From positions 32,085 to 96,084 of the forward strand of contig JADEYG010000006.1 of the NCBI GenBank assembly GCA_016906335.1: a DNA stretch of 64,000 bases, written 5' to 3'. The DNA comes from Novakomyces olei (taxonomy: Eukaryota; Ascomycota; Novakomycetes; Novakomycetales; Novakomycetaceae). Position 1 is the first letter of the stretch, and every line of letters starts with the position of its first letter. The notes below the pieces were generated by a model. It did not search any database. It was not told the origin of the DNA and saw only the letters and a program-made list of their open reading frames with translations. Shown here piece after piece: positions 1 to 11,245 of this stretch. The translations under genes were made by a program, and so were the position numbers.

Positions 1-1599
1 TATAATAATTTTATTAATAATTATATTTTATTAGTTAATAATATTTTATATAATAATAATAATAATAATATTAATAATAATAGTTTTAATATAAAAGAAT
101 TATTAATAAATAAATTATCTATAAATAATATAATATATCCTTATACTTATAAATTAACAGATGATAATGATACATTTAATATAAATAATACAGATTATAT
201 ATCTAAAACAAATAAATTAAATATAAAATTAGATAGTTCTAATGAATATAATTTAATATTATTATTAAATATATTAAGTTTTATATTATTAATATGTAGT
301 TATGATTTATTAAGTATTATAATATCAATAGAATTAGTTAGTTTTAATTTATATATAATTACAAATAAGTTTACAGGTTTATTAAATAAAAATAAAATAA
401 CTTCTAATATGGAATCATTAAATATAGATAATAATAATAATAATAATAATACTATAAGTTATTCAGTAATAAATTCAACAATATTATATTATTTATATAG
501 TAGTATAGGTTCAAGTTTAATAATATTAGGAAGTTTTATAATATATTATTTATCAGGTTCATTAAATATATCATCAATAATTATGTCAAATAATATATAT
601 TATTCATATAATAGTATATTTATAGATAAATCATTAGGTTTATATTTATCAATAATAATATTATTAATAGGTTTATTTTTAAAATCAGGTATAGCACCAT
701 TACATTTTTGGAGTCCATATGTATATAGTAATAATTATATGCCAACAATATCATGGTTATATATAATAACTAAATTAGGTATATTACCAATAATAATATT
801 TTTATTATATTATATAAATTTATTAGATAATAATATTATAGATAATAGTAATAATAATAATTTATTAAATATATTACCAATAAATGATTATATAAAATCT
901 ATAAGATATTTTATAGGAATAATAGGTATATTAAATTTAATAATAGGTACATTTAATGCATTATTAGAAAAGAATTTAGTAAGATTATTTGTTTATAGTT
1001 CAATATCACATTTAGGTTATATGTTATTATGTATAGTAAATATGAAAAATATGTATAGTATGTATTCAATAATATTTTATTTAATGCAAAATACAATTAC
1101 TTCATTAACAATAATTTATATGATTTATATAATTAGTAATATTATTTGTAATAATTCATATAAATTTAATGATATATATAATATCAATATATTAAAAGGT
1201 TTTTATAAATATAATAAATATATATCAATATGTTTTATATTAAATATATTATCATTATTAGGTATACCACCATTTATAGGATTTTATGGTAAATGAAATT
1301 TATTAACAACTTTAAGTTATAATAATTATTATATCTTAATGTTAATAACTATTTTAATTAGTATAATAACTTCATTATATTATTTATATATAATAGAATT
1401 AATTATTATTAATGATAAAAATAATTATAACTATTATATAAATAATATTATTTATAATAATTCTAATTTAATATCAAAATATAGTTATATTATAATTACA
1501 TTATTAACAATGTATCAAGGTTTATATATATTTAATATAAATAATATTATAAATTTACAAATAGAAATGAGTATATTAAATTATTATGAATTAATATAA
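1..1599 (+). CDS. nad2: NADH dehydrogenase subunit 2 (5' end outside window)
   Basis: Membrane antiporter-like subunit of respiratory complex I in the inner mitochondrial membrane. The frame is open from base 1 to TAA at 1597-1599, so the start lies upstream of the window; at least 532 residues are visible, rather long for the family. Conserved stretches include SGIAPLHFWSPYVY, a segment reading LVRLFVYSSISHLGYML, and GIPPFIGFYGKW near the C-terminus. The W of FYGKW is TGA (1294-1296), which splits the gene into two pieces under the standard code. The visible N-terminal ~100 residues are Asn-rich and low complexity before the first clear membrane helix, possibly an expansion. nad3 follows after 14 bases, so the two are probably co-transcribed. 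Identity is firm from the motifs and from the nad2-nad3 pairing common in fungi. Confidence 0.95.
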
Positions 1600-1613
1600 T
1601 AAAATAAAAATAA

Positions 1614-1979
1614 ATGATAAATTTAATAAATAATTTTTATATATATTTAATAGTTGTTATAGTAATAGGTTTATTATTATTAGTATTAAACTTATTATTA
1701 AGTACACATCAACCAGATATTAATAAATTAGTACCATTTGAATGTGGATTCTTAAGTTATACACAAACTAGAACTCCTTTTAGTATAGCTTTCTATTTAG
1801 TTGGTATATTATTTATGCTATTTGATCTAGAAATACTTTATATTTATCCTTACTCTGTTTCTTCTTATCACTTAGAATTATATGGTTTAACTACTTTAAT
1901 TATCTTTATTTGTATTTTAACTTTAGGTTTTATATTTGAAATTAATAAAGGTGCACTAAAATTAACTCCACAAAAATAA
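1614..1979 (+). CDS. nad3: NADH dehydrogenase subunit 3
   Basis: Small three-helix subunit of complex I, 121 residues, a normal length. The diagnostic loop between helices 1 and 2 is present, including the VPFECGF motif with the Cys of the active/deactive switch loop, followed by the helix FLVGILFMLFDLEILYIYP-like segment with its conserved Asp-Leu-Glu. The start ATG at 1614 lies 14 bases after the nad2 stop; no closer alternative ATG exists in frame. Codon use shifts toward more C-containing codons (TTC, CCT, ACT) compared with nad2 but remains AT-biased. Very secure. Confidence 0.97.
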   Translation: MINLINNFYIYLIVVIVIGLLLLVLNLLLSTHQPDINKLVPFECGFLSYTQTRTPFSIAFYLVGILFMLFDLEILYIYPYSVSSYHLELYGLTTLIIFICILTLGFIFEINKGALKLTPQK

Positions 1980-2229
1980 TATTTTATTATATATTATATA
2001 ATATATATATATATACAATAACATTATATATTATAATATTTAAATATATAAAAACATATATATACATATATAATATTAATATAATGTTAATACAAATTAA
2101 CACTAATAATATATTATAATATATAATAATATATAAATATATAAATAGATAAATATTATTATAGTATTTAAAGATTTTAATATTTGTATACTTTATAATA
2201 TAATTAATATTTATATATACTTTATAATA

Positions 2230-2352
2230 CAATTAATATTTATATAATTTAAGATATAATTAATATTTATATAATTTAAGATATAATTAATATTTATATA
2301 ATTTAAGATATAATTAATATTTATATAATTTAAGATATAATTAATATTTATA
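2230..2352. repeat. 27-bp tandem repeat, about 4.5 copies
   Basis: The unit AATTAATATTTATATAATTT followed by AAGATAT recurs every 27 bases with almost no change. The first copy is preceded by a diverged copy that has lost part of the unit. No coding or RNA function is visible. Confidence 0.85.
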
Positions 2353-2971
2353 CTTTTGTTTTTAATAAGCCTTATATATAATATTCTTCATATATATATA
2401 TATATCTATTTATAATATTAGATATTTAATAATAATATTTATATATAGATATAATAGTATAATAATATAATAATATATAAATATAATAATATCTAAATAT
2501 CTAAATATATTTAATATATATAATCAAAGTTAATTAACATGAATTATTAATTAATATGAATTATTAATTAATATTTTGATATTATAGTAGCAGATTATAT
2601 TTAATGATTTTAAGTTAATATAAAATCTTTAATATTATTGATTAATAATTATTGATTAAAAATTAATAATTTAAATAATAATATAATATTAAATCAATAA
2701 TTAAATAAATATTTAATAATAATAATAATAATAATTATAATTATTATAATATTAATATACTTTACTAAAACTTATGAATAATATATATATATTATAATCA
2801 AAGTTAAATAAATAAAGTATTATATAATAATAATATATATGATGTTTATTGTTATATATAAATATAAATATAAATATATCAATTATCTTTACTTTTAAAT
2901 ATAATAAAATAATAATAATAAATAATATGAAAATAATAATAAATAATATTATAAATATTAACTGTTAAGTT

Positions 2972-3006
2972 GGTGCAAAAAAAAATTAATTTAATTTTTT
3001 TTCACT
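2972..3006. repeat. GGTGC-type hairpin element
   Basis: Imperfect palindrome: GGTGC, an A run and AATT on the left, AATT, a T run and CAC on the right. It is preceded by AATATTAACTGTTAAG, the same type of flank (ATTAACTGT) found next to the hairpins in the 6.7-12.8 kb array. Confidence 0.7.
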
Positions 3007-3289
3007 TGAAAAGCAGTTTACTCTTAAGGAAAATATAAATTATTAATAAAATCTAATAATAAATAGTTATATATATATATATATATATATTATATTTTAA
3101 TATTAAATATTATTAAATATTATTATTTATTATAAAATATTATTTAATATATTATAAACTTTTATAATATATAGTTTAGTTTATTGATTTATATTTATTA
3201 TTTAAAAGTTAATAATTATAATAATATTTATTATTATAATCAATATATATTTTATTATATTATAAAGTAAATACTTATCTTATCTTACA

Positions 3290-3333
3290 AACTTTTATCT
3301 TATCTTATCTTATCTTATCTTATCTTATCTTAT
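3290..3333. repeat. CTTAT pentanucleotide microsatellite
   Basis: The 5-mer TCTTA is repeated about seven times in a row before the sequence returns to TATAT spacer. An isolated copy also precedes it. Confidence 0.8.
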
Positions 3334-3591
3334 ATATAATTTTATATGATTATTATTATAAATAAAGTTATAAATATCATAGCTTTAAATTCTTATAAAA
3401 AAATTTAAAATATAAAATTTTCTATTTTATTTATAATTATTAATAAATGTTATATAGATATATTTATTTATAGTATTAAATATATTTATATATATATATA
3501 TATTTATTATATTATATTATATTATATTATATCTTATTAAATATATTTTATTAAATGTCTAATATATTATATATATATTATATATATTATT

Positions 3592-3665
3592 GGATAATGT
3601 TACATAATGGTTTATGTATTGGATTGCAAATCTAATTATTTAGAGTTCGAATCTCTCATTATCTT
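3592..3665 (+). tRNA. trnC: tRNA-Cys(GCA)
   Basis: Cloverleaf with anticodon loop TTGCAAA on a TTGGA/TCTAA stem, giving anticodon GCA. The T arm is AGAG(T)-TTCGAAT-CTCT and the acceptor GGATAAT pairs with ATTATCT through a G-U first pair. The 3' CCA is not encoded. Confidence 0.9.
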
Positions 3666-3945
3666 TAAATATTATATTTTATTTAATAATAATATTTATT
3701 ATTTATAAATTATTTATATTGATATTTATATTTATATTGATATAATAAAGTTTAAATACTATCAAATATTATATTATATTATATTATAAAGTATTGATAT
3801 TATAAATAATTTATATTTATATTGATATTTATATTGATATTTATATTTATATTGATATAATAAAGTATTTATATTAATAAAATATCAAAGTTTTTAAAAT
3901 AAATAATAAATAATAAATAATAAATAATAAAGAATAAAGAATAAA

Positions 3946-4031
3946 GAATAGATTAGTCATATTGGTTAGACTGACAAGCTGTAAACTTGTTGATTTATAT
4001 ATCATTGTAGGTTCAATTCCTATTCTATTCA
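3946..4031 (+). tRNA. trnY: tRNA-Tyr(GTA)
   Basis: Acceptor GAATAGA pairs perfectly with TCTATTC. The anticodon stem-loop ACAAG-CTGTAAA-CTTGT gives anticodon GTA. A long variable arm (TGATTTATATATCA) is present, as expected for organellar class II tRNA-Tyr. T arm GTAGG-TTCAATT-CCTAT. Confidence 0.93.
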
Positions 4032-4071
4032 ATATATTAATAAAATTTATAAATAAATTATAATAATTAAA

Positions 4072-4143
4072 GAAACTATAGCTCAGTGGTTAGAGCGTGT
4101 TACTCATAATAACAAGATATTGGTTCAATTCCAATTAGTTTTA
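4072..4143 (+). tRNA. trnM: tRNA with CAT anticodon (tRNA-Met type)
   Basis: Acceptor GAAACTA pairs with TAGTTTT (first pair G-U). The anticodon arm TGTTA-CTCATAA-TAACA gives CAT. The sequence alone does not tell me whether it is initiator or elongator Met, or a CAU-anticodon Ile tRNA. It is the only CAT tRNA I found in the window. Confidence 0.85.
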
Positions 4144-4568
4144 TATCTTTCTTATATAATATCTAACAATAATATAATATTTTATAATATTTAATAATAA
4201 TACATTATTTATATTTAATATAGTTTTATATCTATTGACTTTGCTTTACTTTACTTTACTTTACTTTACTTTACTTTGATAAATATATTTTATATTTAAT
4301 ATAATAACAATATATAACTTTACTTTATATATAATATATCTTTATATATCTTTTCTTTATACATATTATATATTATATATTATATATAATAAAAGTTTAT
4401 AACAATATATAATAAAATATTAATTTATTATCATATGTTTATAGTTTTAATAAGTAGTTAATATTTATAATATAATTTATTTTAAAAACTTTGATATTTT
4501 ATTATATTTATACTTATATTTATATTTATATAAACAGATTGTTGTATTTATATTTATATTTATATAAA
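4144..4568. other. Spacer tRNA-Met to tRNA-Pro
   Basis: AT-rich spacer. A TTTAC/CTTTA pentamer microsatellite lies near 4228-4277. A copy of the first bases of tRNA-Pro lies at 4535-4548 (listed separately). No gene seen. Confidence 0.75.
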
Positions 4569-4582
4569 CAGATTGTTGTATT
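4515..4582 (+). repeat. Duplicated 34-bp segment including tRNA-Pro 5' end
   Basis: A segment ending AAACAGATTGTTGTATT, preceded by repeated TTTATATT, occurs twice in tandem. The second copy runs into the genuine tRNA-Pro (starting 4569). The first copy (CAGATTGTTGTATT at 4535-4548) breaks off before the D loop, leaving a tRNA fragment. Confidence 0.8.
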
Positions 4583-4643
4583 AATTGGTTAATATGCTTA
4601 ATTTGGGTTTAAGTGATTGTCAGTTCGAATCTGACCAATCTGA
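4569..4643 (+). tRNA. trnP: tRNA-Pro(TGG)
   Basis: Acceptor CAGATTG pairs perfectly with CAATCTG. The anticodon arm CTTAA-TTTGGGT-TTAAG gives anticodon TGG. T arm GTCAG-TTCGAAT-CTGAC. Its 5' end is duplicated immediately upstream. Confidence 0.93.
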
Positions 4644-5389
4644 TTAATTATATAATATTAATAATAAATATTATATAATTTAATATAAGTTAATTTAATT
4701 TAAGTTAAGTTAGGTTAATTTAGGTTTAGTTTAAGGTAAATTATAAAGACTATAATATATATTAAAATATAATATATATATAAAAAGTCTATTAAATTAA
4801 TCATATTTTATTCACTTATAATATACTTATTGATTATCTATCTACTTTTATAACATTATATATTTTATTTATATCTAAATATAAGTAAATAATAATAATA
4901 ATTATTATAATTATAATAATAATTATAATATATATATATTATAATATACTTTTATAATATATCTTCATATACTTTTACAATATATGATGATAAGATAGTA
5001 TAAGTTATATTTATAATTATTGATAGTATAAGTTATATTTATAATTATTAATAATAAAAATAATATTTTTATTTTTATAATAAAAAATACATATACATAT
5101 ACATATACATATTAGTAGTTATTTTATATAATAATTATAATAATATTTTATAAATAAATAATATAAGTATAGGTATATAATAATAAGTATATAAGAATAA
5201 TTAGATTAATATAATCAATTATAGGATTATAATATTAAATAATAATTAATTAAGGAAGTGTGTACTTTAACAATTAATAATATTAATTATATATTTATAT
5301 ATATATTTATATTTATATATATATATAATATAATAGATAATATATCAGATAATTAAATAATAGTTAATTTAAATATAATAAATAAATAA
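4644..5389. other. Spacer and cox3 leader
   Basis: About 750 bases without a gene. There is a 28-bp direct repeat (GATAGTATAAGTTATATTTA...) near 4993-5050 and an ACATAT run near 5088-5110. A less AT-biased stretch near 5252-5272 (GGAAGTGTGTACTTTAAC) lies about 120 bases before the cox3 start and may be part of a 5' leader; this is inference. Confidence 0.6.
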
Positions 5390-6220
5390 ATGACAATAAT
5401 AAATAGAGAATATTTAAATGTATTAAAACAAAGATATCAGAAATATCCATTTCATATAGTATATCCAAGTCCTTGGCCATTTTCATTAAGTATGTCATTA
5501 TTATATATGGCAATAAGTGGAGTATTATTTATGCATGATTTCAATGGAGGTATAATTTATTTAATAATAAATACGATATTATTATGTTTATCATTTTTCT
5601 TTTGGTTTAGAGATGTAAATATAGAGTCAGATTTTTTAGGGGATCATACATTTAGTGTACAAAAAGGTATAACAATGGGAACAGCATTATTTATAACTAC
5701 TGAAGCTTTATTTTTCTTTGGAATATTTTGGGCTTATTTTCATAGTAGTTTAAGTCCAACAATAGAAATTGGTGCATCATGGCCACCAACAAATATAGAA
5801 CCTATAAATGCTGCAGAATTACCATTATTAAATACAATAATATTATTAAGTTCTGGTGCATATGTTACATATTCACATCATAGTTTAATATTAGGTAATA
5901 GAATTGCAGCTATAAATGGGTTAATTATTACTTTAATTTTAGCAGTAACTTTTACTATATGTCAATATATTGAATATACTAATGCTTCTTTTACTATTAG
6001 TGATTCAGTTTTTGGTAGTTGTTTCTATTTAGCTACTGGATTCCATTCTGCTCATGTTATTGTTGGTACAGTTTTCTTATTAGTTGGTTACTTTAGATTA
6101 TTACATTATAAATTAACAGATAATCATCATATTGGTTATGAATCAGCTATATTATATTGGCATTTCGTTGATGTTGTATGGTTATTTGTTTTAATTAGTA
6201 TTTATTTCTGGGGTAGTTAA
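5390..6220 (+). CDS. cox3: Cytochrome c oxidase subunit 3
   Basis: Seven-helix subunit of complex IV, 276 residues, close to the usual ~269. It opens with the typical QKYPFHIVYPSPWP segment and keeps the conserved FLGDHTFSVQKGI loop (WFRDV...), TEALFFFGIFWAYFHSSLSPT, GASWPP and the final block YWHFVDVVWLFVLISIYFW. All Trp codons I checked here are TGG. The ATG at 5390 is the first in frame and gives the expected N-terminus. No intron. A short ORF follows 128 bases downstream. Confidence 0.98.
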   Translation: MTIINREYLNVLKQRYQKYPFHIVYPSPWPFSLSMSLLYMAISGVLFMHDFNGGIIYLIINTILLCLSFFFWFRDVNIESDFLGDHTFSVQKGITMGTALFITTEALFFFGIFWAYFHSSLSPTIEIGASWPPTNIEPINAAELPLLNTIILLSSGAYVTYSHHSLILGNRIAAINGLIITLILAVTFTICQYIEYTNASFTISDSVFGSCFYLATGFHSAHVIVGTVFLLVGYFRLLHYKLTDNHHIGYESAILYWHFVDVVWLFVLISIYFWGS

Positions 6221-6348
6221 ATTTATTAATTATAAATTAATAAAAAAATAAAAAAAAAATAACACTAAATTATTAAACTTATTTTAATTTTTATAATCTC
6301 TATTAATTTAATTATAATATAAATATAAATATAAATATAAAAATAATA

Positions 6349-6423
6349 ATGGGATTACTAAGATGAGAATTTATATTCTGTTTCTCTACTGGTTTATATA
6401 TTGGTTATTTATGGTTCTGGTAA
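6349..6423 (+). CDS. Candidate 24-residue hydrophobic microprotein downstream of cox3
   Basis: ATG at 6349 to TAA at 6421-6423 gives 24 residues starting MGLLRWEFIF and ending GYLWFW, with one TGA read as Trp at codon 6. The predicted product is a short positively capped hydrophobic/aromatic segment that could span a membrane once. By my count 21 of 75 bases are G or C, well above the flanking spacer, and it uses codons such as TTC, TGT, TCT, CTA and GGA that are typical of genes here and rare in spacers. I recognise no family. It could instead be part of an RNA or a relic. Without comparative data coding status is unproven. Confidence 0.4.
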
Positions 6424-6479
6424 TAATATATAAATATATATATTAATAATAATAATAATAATATATATATATATTTATT

Positions 6480-6664
6480 ATATAAGTAAATAAATATAAA
6501 CTAATCTAATATATAATACTTTGTTTTATTATAGAATAAGATATAAAATAAATAAAATATATATTTATCTACTTTAACTTAAGATTATTGTAGTTAATTA
6601 TATAGGTATTATAAATAATATATAATAATAATAATAATAATATATATATATATAATAATACCGA
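6480..6664. other. Spacer before tRNA-Gln
   Basis: AT spacer with TATATA and TAATAA runs. The 9-mer ATATAAGTA at 6480-6488 resembles the budding-yeast mitochondrial promoter, but see the rejected list. Confidence 0.4.
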
Positions 6665-6740
6665 ATGGATTTTAGACGAATAGGTAAAGTCATTGAAATT
6701 TGAGTTCAATATCTGCAAGTTCAAGTCTTGCAAATCCATA
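6665..6740 (+). tRNA. trnQ: tRNA-Gln(TTG)
   Basis: Acceptor ATGGATT pairs with AATCCAT. The anticodon arm TTGAA-ATTTGAG-TTCAA gives anticodon TTG; base 32 is A, which is unusual. T arm TGCAAG-TTCAAGT-CTTGCA. It closes the gene-bearing part before the 6.5 kb repeat array. Confidence 0.85.
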
Positions 6741-7941
6741 ATTAAATAAAATATATAAAATAAAAATAGTTTGGATAAACGTTAACAGTATTTATAAAAA
6801 ATTTAAAATATAAATTTTTGCACCTAAACATCATATAATATTTATAAATCTTATTTATTAAATAGTATATATAAAATATTAAGTATTAAATGTAATAAAT
6901 AGATTATATATATATTTTATACAATCATTAACTACTATCAAATATCATATAATATTTATAAATCTTATTTATTAGATTTGAGATATTAAATATCATAATA
7001 TATTAAATACTAAATATTAAGATAGTATATATTAAATATTATATATATAAATATAAATACAAAATAAATAAATTATATATATATTATTTATATAATCATT
7101 AACTACTATCAAAAGCATTATATATTTATAAATCTTATTTATTAGTTATTAAATATTAAGTATTAAATGTAATAAATATATATAAATATATATAAATACA
7201 AGATAAATAGATTATATATATATTATTTATACAATCATTAACTACTATCAAAAGCATTATATATTTATAAATCTTATTTTAAAGATATTAAATATTAGAT
7301 TAAAGATATTAAATATTAGATTAAAGATTAAGATAGTAGATATAAAGTATTTAATATTAAATACTAAATATTATATATTATAGATATTTAATATAAAATA
7401 TTAGATATTATATATAATCATTAACTACTATAAAACATCTCAGCTTATATTTATAAATCTTATTTTAAAGATATTAAATATTAAATGTTATATTAAAGAT
7501 ATTAAGATTTGAGATATTATATATAAAAATAATATTAAATATAAAATACAAAATATTGTAATATTGTAATATTGTAATATATATATATAAAGTTATTATA
7601 TACATATTATTTATACAATCATTAACTACTATAAAACATCATATAATATTTATAAATCTTATAACTAAGCTAAGATATATTATATAATATTTTATTATAT
7701 TTAATAATAATATAATAATGATATAATAATATAATATCTAATATCTTATATATATAAAATTATATATAATAATATTTGGATATTATTGTTAATAAGTAAA
7801 TATTATTTTATAATTTATATATTATTATATCAAATATTTTAATATAGTTATTATAAAATAATAACTATTTATTACTTATATATATATAAAATATATAAAT
7901 AAATTATATATAAAATATTATTTATATAAACATTAACAGTA

Positions 7942-8010
7942 TTTCTAATTTCTAATTTCTAATTTCTAATTTCTAATTTCTAATTTCTAATTTCTAATTT
8001 CTAATTTCTA
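7942..8010. repeat. TTTCTAA minisatellite inside a hairpin-bearing unit
   Basis: The 7-mer TTTCTAA is repeated about ten times between the TTAACAGTA box and the palindrome that starts with GTGCAAAAA at 8011. Other units have TTTCTA once at this place, so the run looks like local expansion of the box-hairpin junction. Confidence 0.85.
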
Positions 8011-8043
8011 GTGCAAAAATTTAAAATATAAATTTTTTTCACC
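8011..8043. repeat. GGTGC-type hairpin element
   Basis: GTGCAAAAATTT on the left and AAATTTTTTTCACC on the right, followed by TAAATATCAT, matching the other hairpins of the array. Confidence 0.7.
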
Positions 8044-8421
8044 TAAATATCATATAATATTTATAAATATTATTTATTGAAAAATATTAATATAATATAT
8101 TATATTATATCTTATATTTATATATTATATACATTATAATTAATAACAATATTATATTATATAGTTTATCATAAAATATAATTAATTTATATATATTATA
8201 TTCTCTAAGTATAATAAATATATAATTATATTAAATATATATATTAGAATAAAAATAATATCTATAAATAATTATAATTATAATTATAGTTATAGTTATT
8301 TTATAATTATTAAATATTAGTTTGATATAACCCTTTGGAATATATATATATATATATATAAATATTAAGTTAATAATTTATATTTAAGATATTATTATCA
8401 TAAACATTAACAGTATTTCTA

Positions 8422-8457
8422 GTGCAAAAAATTTAAATTTTAAATTTTTATTGCACC
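8422..8457. repeat. GGTGC-type hairpin element
   Basis: GTGCAAAAAATTTAAA on the left pairs with TTTAAATTTTTATTGCAC on the right. It is preceded by AAACATTAACAGTATTTC and followed by CTAAACATCAG. Confidence 0.8.
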
Positions 8458-9138
8458 TAAACATCAGTTTATATTCTTATTAATATTAATCTAATCAATT
8501 TGATATTAAATATTTATTAATATTAATATAATCACTATTTTAATATATTATATTTTATATTCTATATTTAAATATATTAAATATTATATATATTGTTAAA
8601 TATATTTAAATTTTAGTTAATATTTTATACATTTAATAATATTTTATAAATTTAATAATATTTTATACATTTAATAATATTTTATACATTTAATAATATA
8701 TATTTAAATATATTGTTATATATATTATAATAATATTAAATATTAAATATCTAATGTTTTATATATAAATATATATATAAATATATAATAAATAGATTGA
8801 TTATATATAGTTTTAGTTTATATAAATATTAACTGTATTCAATAGCATACAATATTTATTTATACTATAACTAGGATATTATATATTATATACTATAATA
8901 TTATATCTTATATAACTATAATATAATTTATTTATTTATTATATATAATATTGTAATATATTTATTTATTATATATAATATTGTAATATATTTATAAGAT
9001 TTATAATAACTATTTATTATTTATAGTTATTAAATATAAAATATTGTTGTTAATATATAAATATAAATATAAATATAAATATAGATATAAAATTAATAAT
9101 TTATATATAAATAGTTTATAAATATTAACTGTATTGAT

Positions 9139-9174
9139 GGTGCAAAAAAATTTATATTTTAAATTTTTTGCTCC
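9139..9174. repeat. GGTGC-type hairpin element, variant right end
   Basis: GGTGCAAAAAAATTTA on the left and AAATTTTTTGCTCC on the right, flanked by ATTAACTGTATTGAT and TTAAAAGCATT. The right arm carries GCTCC in place of GCACC. Confidence 0.75.
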
Positions 9175-10070
9175 TTAAAAGCATTAAATATTTATTTATA
9201 TTATCTATTAAAAGCATTAAATATTTATTTATATTATATTATATTATATTATATATTTTATCATATATAATTTATTTAATATGTTATTTATTTTATTTTA
9301 TTTTATTTTATTTTATTTTATTTTATCATATATAATTAATTTAATATATTATATCTTACATTTTTATATATATATTTATATAATATATTATATATAACAT
9401 GTATATATATATATATATATATTATAGTTAATAACAATATTATATTCTATTATATAATTTTATATAAAGTTTATTTTATTATAATATATTTTATTAAAAA
9501 TAAATTGTATAATAAATATATAATTATATCAAATATATATTCTAATAATATCTATAAATAATTATATTTATATATAGTGTTTATATAAGTATTAACTGTA
9601 TTATATATAAAATAAATATATTATATATATATAGTTTGTATAATCATTAACTACTTATTACTTAACAGTTAATATTTATAAATATTATTTATTAAATTTG
9701 AGATATAAAATATAAAATATTAAACATAAAATATTAAATGTTTTATATAATATATATATATATATATAAAGTTATTATATATATAAAGTTATTATATACA
9801 TATTATTTATATAATCATTAACTGTTCTGTTATCATGAAAAATTTAAATTTTAAATTTTTTGCTCCTTAAAAGCATTAAATATTTATATTTATATTATCT
9901 ATTAAAAGCATATTTTATATTTATTAATATTTAAAATATATATCTAAATTAAATATCATTAAATATTATTTTATATTTTATAAATAATAAATATATTATA
10001 TATATTATTAATAAGCTAAATATATAATATAAGTATAAGTTATATAAGTTGTATATATTATTTATATAAT

Positions 10071-10105
10071 CATTAACTGTATTCCCATCAGCAAATATTC
10101 TTAAT
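10071..10105. repeat. Empty counterpart of the hairpin site
   Basis: CATTAACTGTATTCCC is joined directly to ATCAGCAAATATTCTTAAT with no palindrome between them. A second, shorter empty junction (TAACTGTATTCCCATCAGC) lies at 12200-12219. Confidence 0.85.
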
Positions 10106-10394
10106 AACATCATATAATATTCTTAATAATATTTATAAATATATATTTAATATTAAATATTTTACATAATATATTATATATATAATATAATATATATAAG
10201 ATATTATAATTTTATATAGATATATATAAGTATTAACTTTTATTAATTATTAAATATTAAATATTAACTTTTAAGCAAATCTTTGATATTTTATTTTACA
10301 AACTTTTATAAAAGTTTATTAAATAATATAAAATATGTATATATAAATTATATAAGTTGTATATATTATTTATATATATATTAACTGTATTCCT

Positions 10395-10427
10395 GGTGAA
10401 AAAAATTTAAATATTAAATTTTGCACC
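10395..10427. repeat. GGTGC-type hairpin element
   Basis: GGTGAAAAAAATTTAAAT on the left and ATTAAATTTTGCACC on the right, between ATTAACTGTATTCCT and TAAACATCAGTT. A TTTATA microsatellite follows directly (10436-10503). Confidence 0.8.
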
Positions 10428-10435
10428 TAAACATC

Positions 10436-10503
10436 AGTTATATTTATATTTATATTTATATTTATATTTATATTTATATTTATATTTATATTTATATTTA
10501 TAT
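10436..10503. repeat. TTTATA hexamer microsatellite
   Basis: About eleven uninterrupted copies of TATATT/TTTATA directly after a hairpin element and its CATCAG flank. Confidence 0.85.
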
Positions 10504-10822
10504 TATCTATAAAAGATATTAAATATATTGCAACAATATTATTAAATATTTTTACTAAATATATTAAATATGATATTATATTAAGTATATTATATTATAT
10601 ATAATAAATATAATATATTTATAAGATTTATAATATTTATAATATTTATTTGAAAATAATCTTTATAAATTTTTACAAACTTTTATAAATATTGTTGTTA
10701 ATATCTTTAATATAAATATAAAGTTATTATATATTATAGATATAAATATAAAGTTATTATATATTATAGATATAAATATAAAGTTATTATATATTATAGA
10801 TATAAACATTAACTGTATTCCC

Positions 10823-10855
10823 GGTGCAAAAAATTTAAATATTAAATTTTGCACC
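10823..10855. repeat. GGTGC-type hairpin element (filled site)
   Basis: Left arm GGTGCAAAAAATTTAA, right arm TTAAATTTTGCACC, then TAAAC. The flanks are AACATTAACTGTATTCCC and ATCAGCAAATATTCTTAAT. The same two flanks are joined directly without the palindrome at 10071-10105, so this is the filled version of that site. Confidence 0.85.
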
Positions 10856-11211
10856 TAAACATCAGCAAATATTCTTAATATTATAGTATATATATTATAG
10901 TATAAGATAGTATATATTTTACATAATATTTGTATTTAGTAGATATTATTAAATATATTGTACATAATATAATATTAATATTAATATTAATATTAATGTT
11001 AATATATATTCTAATATATTATATTATATTATATTATATTATTTAATAGATATCATATTAAGTATAATTATAACTATAATAATAATTATAAATATAACAT
11101 AACTTATTTATTTATTTATATATTTATAAAGTATAAAATAATTAATACTAAATATTATATATATTATTTATAATTTATTAAAAATATATTATAAACATTA
11201 ACTGTATTCCT

Positions 11212-11245
11212 GGTGCAAAAAAATTTATATTAAAATTTTTGCACT
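11212..11245. repeat. GGTGC-type hairpin element
   Basis: GGTGCAAAAAAATTTA and AAAATTTTTGCACT arms, after CATTAACTGTATTCCT and before AGAACATCATC. The right end CACT pairs less well than CACC. Confidence 0.75.

Larger units (their letters stand above)
1980..3591. other. Spacer nad3 to tRNA-Cys, repeats only
   Basis: About 1.6 kb of AT-only spacer with no supportable gene. It holds a 27-bp tandem repeat near 2230-2352, one member of the GGTGC hairpin family near 2972-3006, a CTTAT microsatellite near 3290-3333 and several TATATA runs. Predicted ORFs on the minus strand here are low-complexity and not credible. Confidence 0.8.
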
